This document shows, one piece after another, positions 6,880-14,193 of a stretch of 37,956 nucleotides of DNA; position 1 is the first letter of the stretch, and every line of letters starts with the position of its first letter. Location of the stretch: NCBI GenBank assembly GCA_944363395.1, contig CALVUC010000014.1, forward strand, positions 1-37,956. Reading direction: 5' to 3'. Below the pieces are notes generated by a model. It did no database searches, was not told the DNA's origin, and was given only the letters and a program-made list of their open reading frames with translations. The position numbers and the translations under genes were made by a program. This DNA comes from an uncultured Clostridia bacterium. Lineage in GTDB: Bacteria > Bacillota > Clostridia > Christensenellales > Borkfalkiaceae.

Positions 6880-7749
6880 TTACGGACGCTTTGTGAACGC
6901 CGCGAGGAAGAAGCCTTCGTACGTCCCGTCGGGACAGACGCAGAGCGTGCCGTCGGGCGAGGGCAGTCTCGGAACATCCGCAAACGAGGGTACGGGTACG
7001 GGAACGGCGCCAAGCTGTTGGGCAAATCGTACGGCTTCTTCATCCTCTTCGGGGAGGACGGAACAGGTCGAATAGACGAGGAGCCCGTTTCTTTTGAGCA
7101 TCGTGAATGCCTTTTGCAGCAGCCTTCTCTGCATCCGCACACATTTTTCAAGATAAGCCTGCGAGAAGCGGATGTTTCCGTTCTCCACCGTCCCCGAACC
7201 CGTACATGGCGCATCAAGCAAAATCTTGTCAAAGGAGAGGAAATCGTCAAGCGCCGCCGCGTCCGTTTTCAGGGCATTGACGCGCGTTGCGCCCTGTTTG
7301 GCAAGATTGTACCTGAGGCGTTCGTAGCGCCCTGTATCGCGCTCACAGGCGGTGATGAGCGCCTTTCCCTGCGAGAGCGCATAGAGCTGCGTCGTCTTGC
7401 CGCCCGGGGCAGCCGTCATGTCGAGGATATTTTCTCCTGCCGCCGGCGCAAGAGCAAGGGGCGGGAGCATGGACGAGAGATTCTGAAGGTAGATCTCCCC
7501 TTTCTCGTAGACAGGAAGCGCCTTGACGGCGTCCTCGCGTACGTCGGGAAGGACGAGCGCGTCCGCATAGAAGGATCTCGTCTCACAGCGGATGCCGTGC
7601 TGCGCGAACGCCGCACGGACGTCGTCTACCGTCGTCTTTAAGGGATTGACGCGCAGCGATACGGTACGTTTTCCGGTGAGCCCCTCCCGGATGCGCGCAA
7701 AATCGTGCGGATAAGCGGCTTGCAGCCGTGCGAGAAGTTCGTCGATCAT
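6880..7749 (-). CDS. NOL1/NOP2/Sun-family RNA cytosine-5 methyltransferase
   Basis: A 289-residue SAM-dependent m5C methyltransferase, probably acting on rRNA or tRNA. The SAM motif is DMTAAPGGKTTQLYAL; the two family cysteines are both present, in DAPCTGSGT (PC motif) and STCSVLPEEDEE (TC motif). The N-terminal RNA-binding block SLRVNPLKTT is present. There is no NusB-like N-terminal domain as in RsmB and no C-terminal PUA-like domain as in RsmF, so the exact target is open. The start at 7749 (MIDELLARLQ) is chosen because a perfect extended -10 ends seven bases before it, predicting a leaderless mRNA; upstream in-frame ATGs have no ribosome binding site. Confidence 0.9.
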   Translation of the reverse strand: MIDELLARLQAAYPHDFARIREGLTGKRTVSLRVNPLKTTVDDVRAAFAQHGIRCETRSFYADALVLPDVREDAVKALPVYEKGEIYLQNLSSMLPPLALAPAAGENILDMTAAPGGKTTQLYALSQGKALITACERDTGRYERLRYNLAKQGATRVNALKTDAAALDDFLSFDKILLDAPCTGSGTVENGNIRFSQAYLEKCVRMQRRLLQKAFTMLKRNGLLVYSTCSVLPEEDEEAVRFAQQLGAVPVPVPSFADVPRLPSPDGTLCVCPDGTYEGFFLAAFTKRP

Positions 7750-7755
7750 GCTATT

Positions 7756-7764
7756 ATTATAGCA
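7756..7764 (-). promoter_or_regulatory. Extended -10 promoter giving a leaderless transcript
   Basis: On the complement, TGCTATAAT spans 7764-7756. Seven bases after the final T is the A of the ATG at 7749. No Shine-Dalgarno and no good -35 are visible. Confidence 0.6.
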
Positions 7765-7797
7765 TATTTTCATTCGGAATGCCCGCTTTTTTACACG

Positions 7798-7818
7798 AAA
7801 AAGCCGCCTTTCGGCGGC
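7798..7818 (-). terminator. Terminator of the G3E GTPase pair
   Basis: GCCGCC and GGCGGC pair around GAAA, followed by five T on the minus strand, 8 nt after the GTPase stop codon. Confidence 0.85.
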
Positions 7819-7826
7819 AGTTTTTG

Positions 7827-8765
7827 TCAATAGAAGGTGGCAAGCTCCTGCTCGGGCGGAGCGGTCGGCTTGACTTCGATCGCGTTGAGCACGGGTCCCT
7901 TTTGTCCGTAGACGGGATGATATTTGACCCGAATGCGCGCGGTGACCTCCACCCAGTCGCGCGTCTTATATTGCCCCGCGACGCCGTCGCAGACCAGCCC
8001 GCTGTAGGCGATGTCCGCCTCGCAGCAGGTCATGATATGCCGCCCGACGACGATCGTCCCCTTTTTGAGCGTCCTGTCAACGGCGACAAGCCCTTTGAAG
8101 CGCACCGTCTTTGCGTCGTATTTTTGCGTTTCCTCTACGAGGTCGCGATAGAAGAAGGCGTAATCTCTGTCCTCGATCGTGATGACGGGCGCGTCGATAT
8201 CATAGGGAAGCGGGTCGACGATCTCGTCGTATTCCGCCTTTCCGCCGAGATATTCGTAGACGATATCGGGACGGCGGGACATGGCGCGCACGATCTTGTG
8301 GTACTCCTCCTTGGAATATTCCCCCTTGAAGCGGTTGAATACGACCATATCGGCGTACTGTACCTTGTCGAAGGTGAGCTGACGCATATTCTTGTTGTAG
8401 GCAAGGAAGGTCGTCGCATCGAAGAAGGTCATCACCTGGGCGATCGCCCAGCCTTCGGGCATGGCGTCAAAAAATTCCTGCAGCAGATGCATCCCGTTGT
8501 ATTCGACGACAATGCGATCCGAGGAATATTTATCCGCAAGAGATGCGAGTCTTGCTTCGCTCATCTCGGCGGGATCGAGCGTTTCCACGGCATAGGACGG
8601 GTTGGCGAATTTGCCGTGATCGTAGTTCTCCTCCCCTTCCTCCATGACGAGCAGCAGCGTGCGCTCGCCCGAATCGAAGCGGGGATCTTCGAGGGTCTCC
8701 TGAATGAACTTTGTCTTTCCCGATTCCAGAAAGCCGAGAAAGAGATAGACGGGGATGTCTCGCAT
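7827..8765 (-). CDS. G3E (CobW-like) GTPase fused to a DUF1980/YcgQ-like C-terminal domain
   Basis: A 312-residue protein. Residues 1-175 are a G3E-type P-loop GTPase with Walker A GFLESGKT (about 11-18) and a VVEYNGMH segment. The CxCC metal motif of true CobW/ZNG1 metallochaperones is absent; the equivalent region reads VMEEGEENYD. Residues from about 215 to the end carry RFKGLVAV and GRHIMTCCEADIAYSGLVC, which resemble the C-terminal domain of the YcgQ/TIGR03943 (DUF1980) family that works with YcgR-type permeases. It starts 4 nt after the His-rich GTPase gene, so the two are co-transcribed. A role in metal delivery or membrane metal handling is an inference; no permease is adjacent. Confidence 0.8.
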   Translation of the reverse strand: MRDIPVYLFLGFLESGKTKFIQETLEDPRFDSGERTLLLVMEEGEENYDHGKFANPSYAVETLDPAEMSEARLASLADKYSSDRIVVEYNGMHLLQEFFDAMPEGWAIAQVMTFFDATTFLAYNKNMRQLTFDKVQYADMVVFNRFKGEYSKEEYHKIVRAMSRRPDIVYEYLGGKAEYDEIVDPLPYDIDAPVITIEDRDYAFFYRDLVEETQKYDAKTVRFKGLVAVDRTLKKGTIVVGRHIMTCCEADIAYSGLVCDGVAGQYKTRDWVEVTARIRVKYHPVYGQKGPVLNAIEVKPTAPPEQELATFY

Positions 8766-8769
8766 GGTC

Positions 8770-9900
8770 TTATCCGAGCAGCAGCGATTGCAGCTTGTCC
8801 TCTTTTAAGTCGCAGCCGATGACGCAAAGCCTTCCCGTGACGATGGGCGCGCCCGTGCGGATATCGGGCTCCCCGGGAACATAGTCGAAGTACAGCCATT
8901 CGCTGCCGCCGTCTACAATGCCCTTGGCGCGCAGGATCTGCCCGTATTCGCCCGATGCAAACGCCTCCAGCGCCGTTTGGAGCGCTTCGCGAGAGAACTT
9001 TTTGCCTGTTTCCACGCCCCAGCTCGTAAAGACTTCGTCGGCATGGTGATGATGGCAGTGTCCGTCGTGATCGTGATGATGCTCGTGACGGCACTCTTCC
9101 TCATGATGGTGCTCGTGACGGCACTCTTCCTCATGATGGTGCTCGTGACGGCACTCTTCCTCATGATGGTGCTCGTGACGGCACTCTTCCTCATGATGGT
9201 GCTCGTGATGGCACTCTTCCTCATGATGGCACTCTTCCTCGTGATGATGCTCGTGATGGCAATGCTCTTCGGATCCTGCTTCCTCGGCGAGGCGGGCGAG
9301 CTCCTTTTGCAGGGAATCTGTTTGCTCGATGGCGGAGAGGATCTCCTTTCCGCTCAAATCGTTCCAGTCGGTCGTAACGATCGTGACGTCGGTGTGCTCT
9401 CTGAGGAGCGCGACCGCCTCCTCCACTTTGGCATGATCGGCGGTGTGCGAGAGGACGATGCAGCTTGCGTTTTCCACCTGATCGAGGAAGAATTCACCGA
9501 AGTTCTTCAAGTACATCCTGCACTTTTTAGCGTCGACAACGGTACAGAACGCATTGAGCGCCGCGCCCTCCACGCCTGCTTTTTCGACGGCGCGGATGAC
9601 GTCGGACAGCTTGCCGACGCCAGAGGGTTCGATGACGATACGGTCGGGCGCGTACTGCGTGGCGACCTCTTTGAGCGCCTTTGCAAAATCGCCGACGAGC
9701 GTGCAGCAGATACAGCCCGAATTCATTTCGGTGATGCGGATGCCCGCATCCTGCAAAAAGCCGCCGTCCACGCCGATCTCGCCGAATTCATTTTCGATGA
9801 GAACGATCTGTTCGCCGCGGTAGACTTCCTGAATGAGTTTTTTGATGAGCGTTGTCTTACCTGCGCCCAAAAAGCCCGAAAAGATATCGATCTTGATCAT
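8770..9900 (-). CDS. CobW/ZNG1-family GTPase with His/Cys-rich metal-binding repeats
   Basis: A 376-residue G3E GTPase likely to be a zinc (or other transition metal) chaperone. Walker A is GFLGAGKTT (about 9-17), the switch region contains ENEFGEIGVD, and the metal motif GCICC follows near residue 62. A linker at about 215-290 contains 35 His and 8 Cys, built from repeats of EEECRHEHHH, ending in HCHHHH. The CobW C-terminal domain follows (EVFTSWGVETGKKF, then LRAKGIV and WLYFDYVPGE). The start has AGGGGC upstream. The promoter may use TATAAA about 25 nt upstream, but no Zur-like palindrome was recognised. Partner of the next gene. Confidence 0.9.
   Translation of the reverse strand: MIKIDIFSGFLGAGKTTLIKKLIQEVYRGEQIVLIENEFGEIGVDGGFLQDAGIRITEMNSGCICCTLVGDFAKALKEVATQYAPDRIVIEPSGVGKLSDVIRAVEKAGVEGAALNAFCTVVDAKKCRMYLKNFGEFFLDQVENASCIVLSHTADHAKVEEAVALLREHTDVTIVTTDWNDLSGKEILSAIEQTDSLQKELARLAEEAGSEEHCHHEHHHEEECHHEEECHHEHHHEEECRHEHHHEEECRHEHHHEEECRHEHHHEEECRHEHHHDHDGHCHHHHADEVFTSWGVETGKKFSREALQTALEAFASGEYGQILRAKGIVDGGSEWLYFDYVPGEPDIRTGAPIVTGRLCVIGCDLKEDKLQSLLLG
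9081..9230 (-). repeat. 30-bp in-frame tandem repeat encoding metal-binding decapeptides
   Basis: Four identical 30-bp units (9081-9200) and a fifth with two changes (9201-9230) encode the decapeptide EEECRHEHHH. The unit is a multiple of three, so copy-number changes lengthen the metal-binding tract without a frameshift. Confidence 0.9.
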
Positions 9901-9939
9901 AAACTTGCCCCTATATTGTCGTTCTACTATTTATACCCG

Positions 9940-9962
9940 AAAAAAGGGCGCTTAAAACGCCC
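9940..9962 (-). terminator. Terminator overlapping the aminopeptidase stop codon
   Basis: GGGCG and CGCCC pair around TTTTAAG, followed by six T on minus. The loop contains the aminopeptidase TAA, so the last sense codons (Trp-Ala-Phe) lie inside the hairpin. Confidence 0.75.
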
Positions 9963-11178
9963 AGTTTCCGTCCTTGAAAATGACGACGCGCTCGCCCTTG
10001 GCGGTCACGCCCGTGATCTGAAGATCCTTGCAGCCGATCATGAAATCGACGTGGATCATACTGTCATTGAGCCCCATCTCCTGAAGCTGCTTGGGAGAGA
10101 GATCCTCGAACCCGCGCACGCAGTTGGCAAACCCCTTTCCGAGCGCCAGGTGGCAGCTTGCATTCTCATCGAACAGGGTGTTATAGTAGAGGATGCCGGA
10201 ATTGTTGATGGGAGAATCGTCGGCGATGAGCGCGCATTCGCCGAGCATTGCGGCGCCCTCGTCCATGCCGATCATCTTTTCAAGCAGCTGCTTGTTTTTC
10301 TTTGCCGTGACTTCGACCACTTTTCCGCCCTCAAAGCGGACGGAGAAATCTTCGATGAGCTCGCCCTGATAGGAGAGCGGCTTGGTGGAGTAGACGATGC
10401 CCTCCGCATCCCCCGCTTTGGGAGAGGTGAAGATCTCCTCCGAAGGGATGTTGGGGTTGTAGTACCGCCCGCCGAGCGTCGTCTCGCCGCCGCCCAAAAA
10501 GAGGCTCTCGTTCATGAGCCCGACGCGGAAGTCGGTGCCGTTGCCCGCCTTATACTCGAGGGAGACCAACCCGAGGCGGTTGAGATAGTCGCAGCGGGAG
10601 GCGATCTCGTCGTTATGGCGCGCCCAGGCGCGGACGGGGTCGGGACCGTCGGCGCGGGAAGCCTGCAAAATGGCGTCCCAAAGCGCCTCTACGGCACGGT
10701 TGACCTGCAGTCCGGGGAAGACCTTTTTCGCCCATGCCTTGCCGGGAACGGCGGCAATGCACCACTGATATTTGTTTTCGATCTCGTCGCGGTAGGGTTT
10801 GGAGATCTTGCTGCGCGCGATGCGGGCGCGGGTCGCCTTGTCCTGATCGATCCCTGCAAGCCCGTCGGGATCTTCCGATAACAGATAGAGCATGGCGGGC
10901 AGTTCCTTGGTGTACAGCTTGAGGCGCTCCACCTCCCAATCGTCCGTATGGGAGAGCGTCTCCTCCTTCTCGTATTTGTATTTGAGCTTCTGGATGGGTT
11001 GATGCGCCCACTGCACCGTCACCCTGCCCGCTCCCGCGCGGTAAAGTTCTTCCACGACCCACTCCGTAAATTCGGGCTGATCGAGTTCGGGATAGACGAT
11101 GACCCACTGCCCCTTCTGCGGGTTGATCCCCACTTTGGCGAGCAGTTTTGCATAACGTTTGAGTTGCAGCTTGTTCAT
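9952..11178 (-). CDS. M29-family (PepS/AmpS) metallo-aminopeptidase
   Basis: A 408-residue cytoplasmic exopeptidase of the thermophilic aminopeptidase family M29. The two-metal site residues can be placed in NIPSEEIFTSP (Glu), MLGECALI (Glu), ENASCHLALG (His) and MIHVDFMIG (His and Asp). The N-terminal domain begins with the family-typical helix (LKRYAKLLAKVGINPQKGQWVIV), and the C-terminus ends in the usual ...VTAKGERVVIFKDGNWAF. GGAGGA precedes the ATG. It is a single-gene unit with its own promoter (11208-11235) and a terminator overlapping its stop. Peptide turnover is the expected role. Confidence 0.95.
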   Translation of the reverse strand: MNKLQLKRYAKLLAKVGINPQKGQWVIVYPELDQPEFTEWVVEELYRAGAGRVTVQWAHQPIQKLKYKYEKEETLSHTDDWEVERLKLYTKELPAMLYLLSEDPDGLAGIDQDKATRARIARSKISKPYRDEIENKYQWCIAAVPGKAWAKKVFPGLQVNRAVEALWDAILQASRADGPDPVRAWARHNDEIASRCDYLNRLGLVSLEYKAGNGTDFRVGLMNESLFLGGGETTLGGRYYNPNIPSEEIFTSPKAGDAEGIVYSTKPLSYQGELIEDFSVRFEGGKVVEVTAKKNKQLLEKMIGMDEGAAMLGECALIADDSPINNSGILYYNTLFDENASCHLALGKGFANCVRGFEDLSPKQLQEMGLNDSMIHVDFMIGCKDLQITGVTAKGERVVIFKDGNWAF

Positions 11179-11207
11179 GACCGTTCCTCCGTATGTTGTT
11201 CTCCCCT

Positions 11208-11235
11208 ATTATACCCTTTTTCGGGGAAATGTCAA
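11208..11235 (-). promoter_or_regulatory. Promoter of the M29 aminopeptidase gene
   Basis: On the complement, TTGACA (11230-11235) and TATAAT (11208-11213) with a 16-nt spacer; GGAGGA and the ATG follow about 30 nt later. Confidence 0.85.
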
Positions 11236-11251
11236 ATGTTTGCGCGGCGGC

Positions 11252-11275
11252 AAAAAAGCGGGGCTTATCCCCGCT
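11252..11275 (-). terminator. Terminator of nrdDG
   Basis: AGCGGGG and CCCCGCT pair around ATAAG, followed by T-run on minus, a few nt after the nrdG stop. T-runs on both sides make it potentially bidirectional. Confidence 0.88.
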
Positions 11276-11281
11276 TTTTCC

Positions 11282-11803
11282 TCATTCGAGATAGAGCACA
11301 ACGCTGCCCGAAGCGAGGCTCTTTTGTACGTCGATGACCCGTTGGTTGGACGATCCACGGAATTTCAGGCGGATATCTTTCAGGTCCTCCTCAAACTTTC
11401 CGTCCACGAGCACGTCGAGAAGAGAGATGAGTTCCCGCGTCGTCTCACAGCGGACGGCGTCCTCCTGGAGCGTTCCGTCTTCGTAGGTATATCCCGTGAA
11501 GCACCAGATGTTTTTTTCGGGCAGGCGCGCACGCACCTTCCTGACGAAGGGCAGCAGCGCGCGCTGGTTTTCAGGTTCCATCGGATCCCCGCCCAACAGC
11601 GTCAGTCCCGCGATATAATAGGGTGAGAGCGCCGCGATGAGTTCTTCTTCCACTTCTTCGGTGAAGGGCTTTCCGTAGGAGAAGTCCCACGCGATCTTGT
11701 TGAAGCACCCCTTGCAATGCCGTCGGCACCCCGAAACGAAGAGGGAGACGCGGACCCCCTCTCCGTTGGCGATGTCTGTCTTTTTGATCTCTGCGTAGTT
11801 CAT
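11282..11803 (-). CDS. nrdG: Anaerobic ribonucleotide reductase activating enzyme
   Basis: A 173-residue radical-SAM protein that installs the glycyl radical on NrdD. The [4Fe-4S] motif CRRHCKGC (C-x3-C-x2-C) is near residue 26, after a short N-terminus with NGEGVRVSLFVSGC. LTLLGGDPMEP is the GGE-like SAM-binding motif, here GGD. The start at 11803 lies 2 nt past the nrdD stop, so translation is probably coupled; the longer in-frame reading overlaps nrdD and is rejected. Followed at once by a strong terminator. Confidence 0.95.
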   Translation of the reverse strand: MNYAEIKKTDIANGEGVRVSLFVSGCRRHCKGCFNKIAWDFSYGKPFTEEVEEELIAALSPYYIAGLTLLGGDPMEPENQRALLPFVRKVRARLPEKNIWCFTGYTYEDGTLQEDAVRCETTRELISLLDVLVDGKFEEDLKDIRLKFRGSSNQRVIDVQKSLASGSVVLYLE

Positions 11804-11805
11804 AA

Positions 11806-13977
11806 TCAAAGGTGCAGGACCCTGTCTCTGATCTCCTGCGTTCTGCCCTGATTCCAGAACTGCGTCCCGATATATCCGCAGGTGCGGCGGGCAACGTTCA
11901 TCTTGGTCTGATCGCGGTTGTGGCAGTGCGGGCACTCCCAGATGAGTTTGCCGTCCTCTTCGACGATTTGGATCTCTCCGTCGTAACCGCACACCTGACA
12001 GTAGTCGCTCTTGGTGTTGAGTTCGGCGTACATGATATTGTCATAGATGTACTGCATGACGGCGAGCACCGCGGGGATATTGTCCTGCATATTGGGAACT
12101 TCGATATAGGAGATCGCGCCGCCGGGAGAGAGCTGCTGGAACTCGCTCTCGAATTTGAGTTTTGTGAAGGCGTCGATCTGCTCGCTGACGTGGACGTGAT
12201 AGCTATTGGTGATATAGTTCTTGTCCGTGACGCCGGGGATGACGCCGAAGCGCTTTTGCAGGCACTGCGCGAACTTGTACGTCGTGCTCTCGAGCGGCGT
12301 GCCGTACAGGGAGAAGTCGATGTGCTCCTTCGCCTTCCACTCCTTGCACTTGTCGTTCATGTGCTGCATGACGGCGAGCGCGAAGGGCTTCGCCTCCTCG
12401 TCGGTATGGCTCTTGCCCGTCATGTATTTGACGCACTCATACAGTCCCGCATAGCCGAGCGAGATGGTGGAATAGCCGCCGTACAGGAGCTTGTCGATGG
12501 GCTCGCCCTTCTGAAGGCGCGCAAGGGCGCCGTACTGCCAGAGGATGGGCGCCGCGTCGGACAGCGTCCCCTTGAGGCGGTTGTGACGGTACATGAGCGC
12601 ACGGTAGCACAGCTCGAGCCGCTCGTCAAAGATATCCCAGAACTTCTTCTCGTCCTTCTTGGAAGAGAGCGCCACGTCGACAAGGTTGATCGTGACGACC
12701 CCCTGGTTGAACCTGCCGTAATACTTGGGCTTTCCGTTCTCGTCGACATAGGGCGTCAGGAAGCTGCGGCAGCCCATGCAGGTGTAGCAATGCCCTTCTC
12801 CGTTCTTGTCGATCTTGTACTCAAGCATCTTCTTTTCGGAGATATAGTCGGGCACCATGCGCTTGGCGGTGCATTTGGCGGCAAGCTGCGTGAGATACCA
12901 GTACTTGCTCCCCTCGCGCACGTTGTCCTCTTCAAGGACGTAGATGAGCTTGGGGAATGCGGGCGTGACCCAGACCCCCGCCTCGTTCTTGACGCCGCGG
13001 ATGCGCTGGTTGAGCGTCTCTTCGATGATGAGCGCGAGATCGGCGCGCTCCTGCTCGCTGCGCGCTTCGCCCAGGTACATAAAGACGGTGACAAAGGGCG
13101 CCTGCCCGTTGGTCGTGAGTAGCGTGACGACCTGATACTGGATGGTCTGGATACCCTTGGCGATCTCCGCTTTCAGGCGCTTTTCCGCGATCTTGGCGAT
13201 GGCGGCTTCATCGGTGACGCCGAGGTCGGCAAGTTCGGCTGCGACGTCCGAGCGGATCTTCCTGCGGCTGACGTCCACAAAGGGCGCGAGATGGGTCAGC
13301 GAGATGCTCTGCCCGCCGTACTGGTTGGAAGCGACCTGCGCGATGATCTGCGTCGCAATGTTGCACGCCGTGGAGAAAGAGTGCGGCTTCTCGATAAAAG
13401 TACCCGAGATGACCGTACCGTTTTGCAGCATATCCTCGAGATTGACGAGGTCGCAGTTGTGCATATGCTGCGCGAAATAGTCGGCGTCGTGGAAGTGGAT
13501 GAGCCCTGCGTCGTGCGCGGCGACGATGTCGGGCGGGAGCAGGATGCGGCGCGTGAGATCCTTGGAGACTTCGCCCGCCATATAGTCGCGCTGGACAGAG
13601 TTGACCGTGGGATTTTTATTGGAGTTTTCCTGCTTGACTTCCTCGTTGTTGCACTCGATGAGCGTGAGGATCTGCGCATCCGTCGTATTGGCGCGGCGGA
13701 CGAGGGCGCGGGTATAGCGGTAAGTGATGTACTTTCTCGCAACGGCAAACGCCTTCTGATCCATGATCTGGTTTTCGACAAAGTCCTGGATCTCCTCGAC
13801 GTTGACGGCGCGGTTGAGGTCGTTCGCGAGCGCCGTGACGCGGCCCGTGATGAGCTTGATCTGCTTTTCGGAAAGGCGGTTGCCCTCGCTCACTTCGTTG
13901 TTCGCCTTGCGGATGGCGTTCTCGATCTTTTCAAGGTCGAAGTCGACTTCCGTTCCGTTTCTCTTGATGATCTTCAT
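11806..13977 (-). CDS. nrdD: Anaerobic ribonucleoside-triphosphate reductase (class III)
   Basis: A 723-residue glycyl-radical enzyme that makes deoxyribonucleotides without oxygen. Domain order: ATP-cone allosteric domain (1 to about 95, starting MKIIKRNGTEVDFDLEKIENA), the reductase barrel with SFSTACNIATQI and the cysteine cluster HCYTCMGCRSF, a C-terminal zinc site (CQVCGYDG and CPHCHNRD), and the glycyl-radical loop RRTCGYIG with Gly701 as the likely radical site. AAGGGG precedes the ATG at 13977. The longer open frame runs into the promoter and is discarded. No aerobic class I or II reductase is in the window. Controlled by an NrdR-type operator. Confidence 0.97.
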   Translation of the reverse strand: MKIIKRNGTEVDFDLEKIENAIRKANNEVSEGNRLSEKQIKLITGRVTALANDLNRAVNVEEIQDFVENQIMDQKAFAVARKYITYRYTRALVRRANTTDAQILTLIECNNEEVKQENSNKNPTVNSVQRDYMAGEVSKDLTRRILLPPDIVAAHDAGLIHFHDADYFAQHMHNCDLVNLEDMLQNGTVISGTFIEKPHSFSTACNIATQIIAQVASNQYGGQSISLTHLAPFVDVSRRKIRSDVAAELADLGVTDEAAIAKIAEKRLKAEIAKGIQTIQYQVVTLLTTNGQAPFVTVFMYLGEARSEQERADLALIIEETLNQRIRGVKNEAGVWVTPAFPKLIYVLEEDNVREGSKYWYLTQLAAKCTAKRMVPDYISEKKMLEYKIDKNGEGHCYTCMGCRSFLTPYVDENGKPKYYGRFNQGVVTINLVDVALSSKKDEKKFWDIFDERLELCYRALMYRHNRLKGTLSDAAPILWQYGALARLQKGEPIDKLLYGGYSTISLGYAGLYECVKYMTGKSHTDEEAKPFALAVMQHMNDKCKEWKAKEHIDFSLYGTPLESTTYKFAQCLQKRFGVIPGVTDKNYITNSYHVHVSEQIDAFTKLKFESEFQQLSPGGAISYIEVPNMQDNIPAVLAVMQYIYDNIMYAELNTKSDYCQVCGYDGEIQIVEEDGKLIWECPHCHNRDQTKMNVARRTCGYIGTQFWNQGRTQEIRDRVLHL

Positions 13978-14044
13978 AGAAAACCCCTTACCATTGTTCT
14001 CTCCCGTAAAAACAAGAGGAGCGCCCCCCGGAGGGAACACTCCT

Positions 14045-14073
14045 ATCATACTACATCTTGTGCCGTTTGTCAA
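14045..14073 (-). promoter_or_regulatory. Promoter of nrdDG
   Basis: TTGACA (14068-14073 on the complement) and TATGAT (14045-14050) with a 17-nt spacer. Predicted leader about 60 nt. One NrdR-like box covers the spacer and the edge of the -10. Confidence 0.85.
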
Positions 14074-14128
14074 TACTTCATGCCCATATTTTGAGAAAAT
14101 TTTTTTCCATGACCACAATATCTTGTGG
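14048..14128. promoter_or_regulatory. Array of NrdR boxes (two clear, one degenerate)
   Basis: Compared with the NrdR consensus (acaCwAtATaTwGtgt): 14113-14128 reads CCACAATATCTTGTGG, and 14048-14063 read on minus is GCACAAGATGTAGTAT. A weaker match, TGCCCATATTTTGAGA, sits between them at 14081-14096. Start-to-start spacing is 33 and 32 bp, about three helical turns each, the usual spacing of paired NrdR boxes. The promoter-proximal box overlaps the -10 edge, consistent with repression. Confidence 0.75.
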
Positions 14129-14193
14129 TTGTTGGCAAAACTGACAAAAATCGTAGCGTGAAACGCACGGCGCAGCCATTTCACGAAAAATCG

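Noticed and set aside
9081-9230. Regular 30-bp repeats resembling a CRISPR array
   Set aside because: Units are contiguous with no spacers and lie in frame inside a CobW-type GTPase, encoding EEECRHEHHH.
13978-14184. N-terminal extension of nrdD
   Set aside because: It runs through the promoter and NrdR boxes; AAGGGG and the ATP-cone start fix the ATG at 13977.
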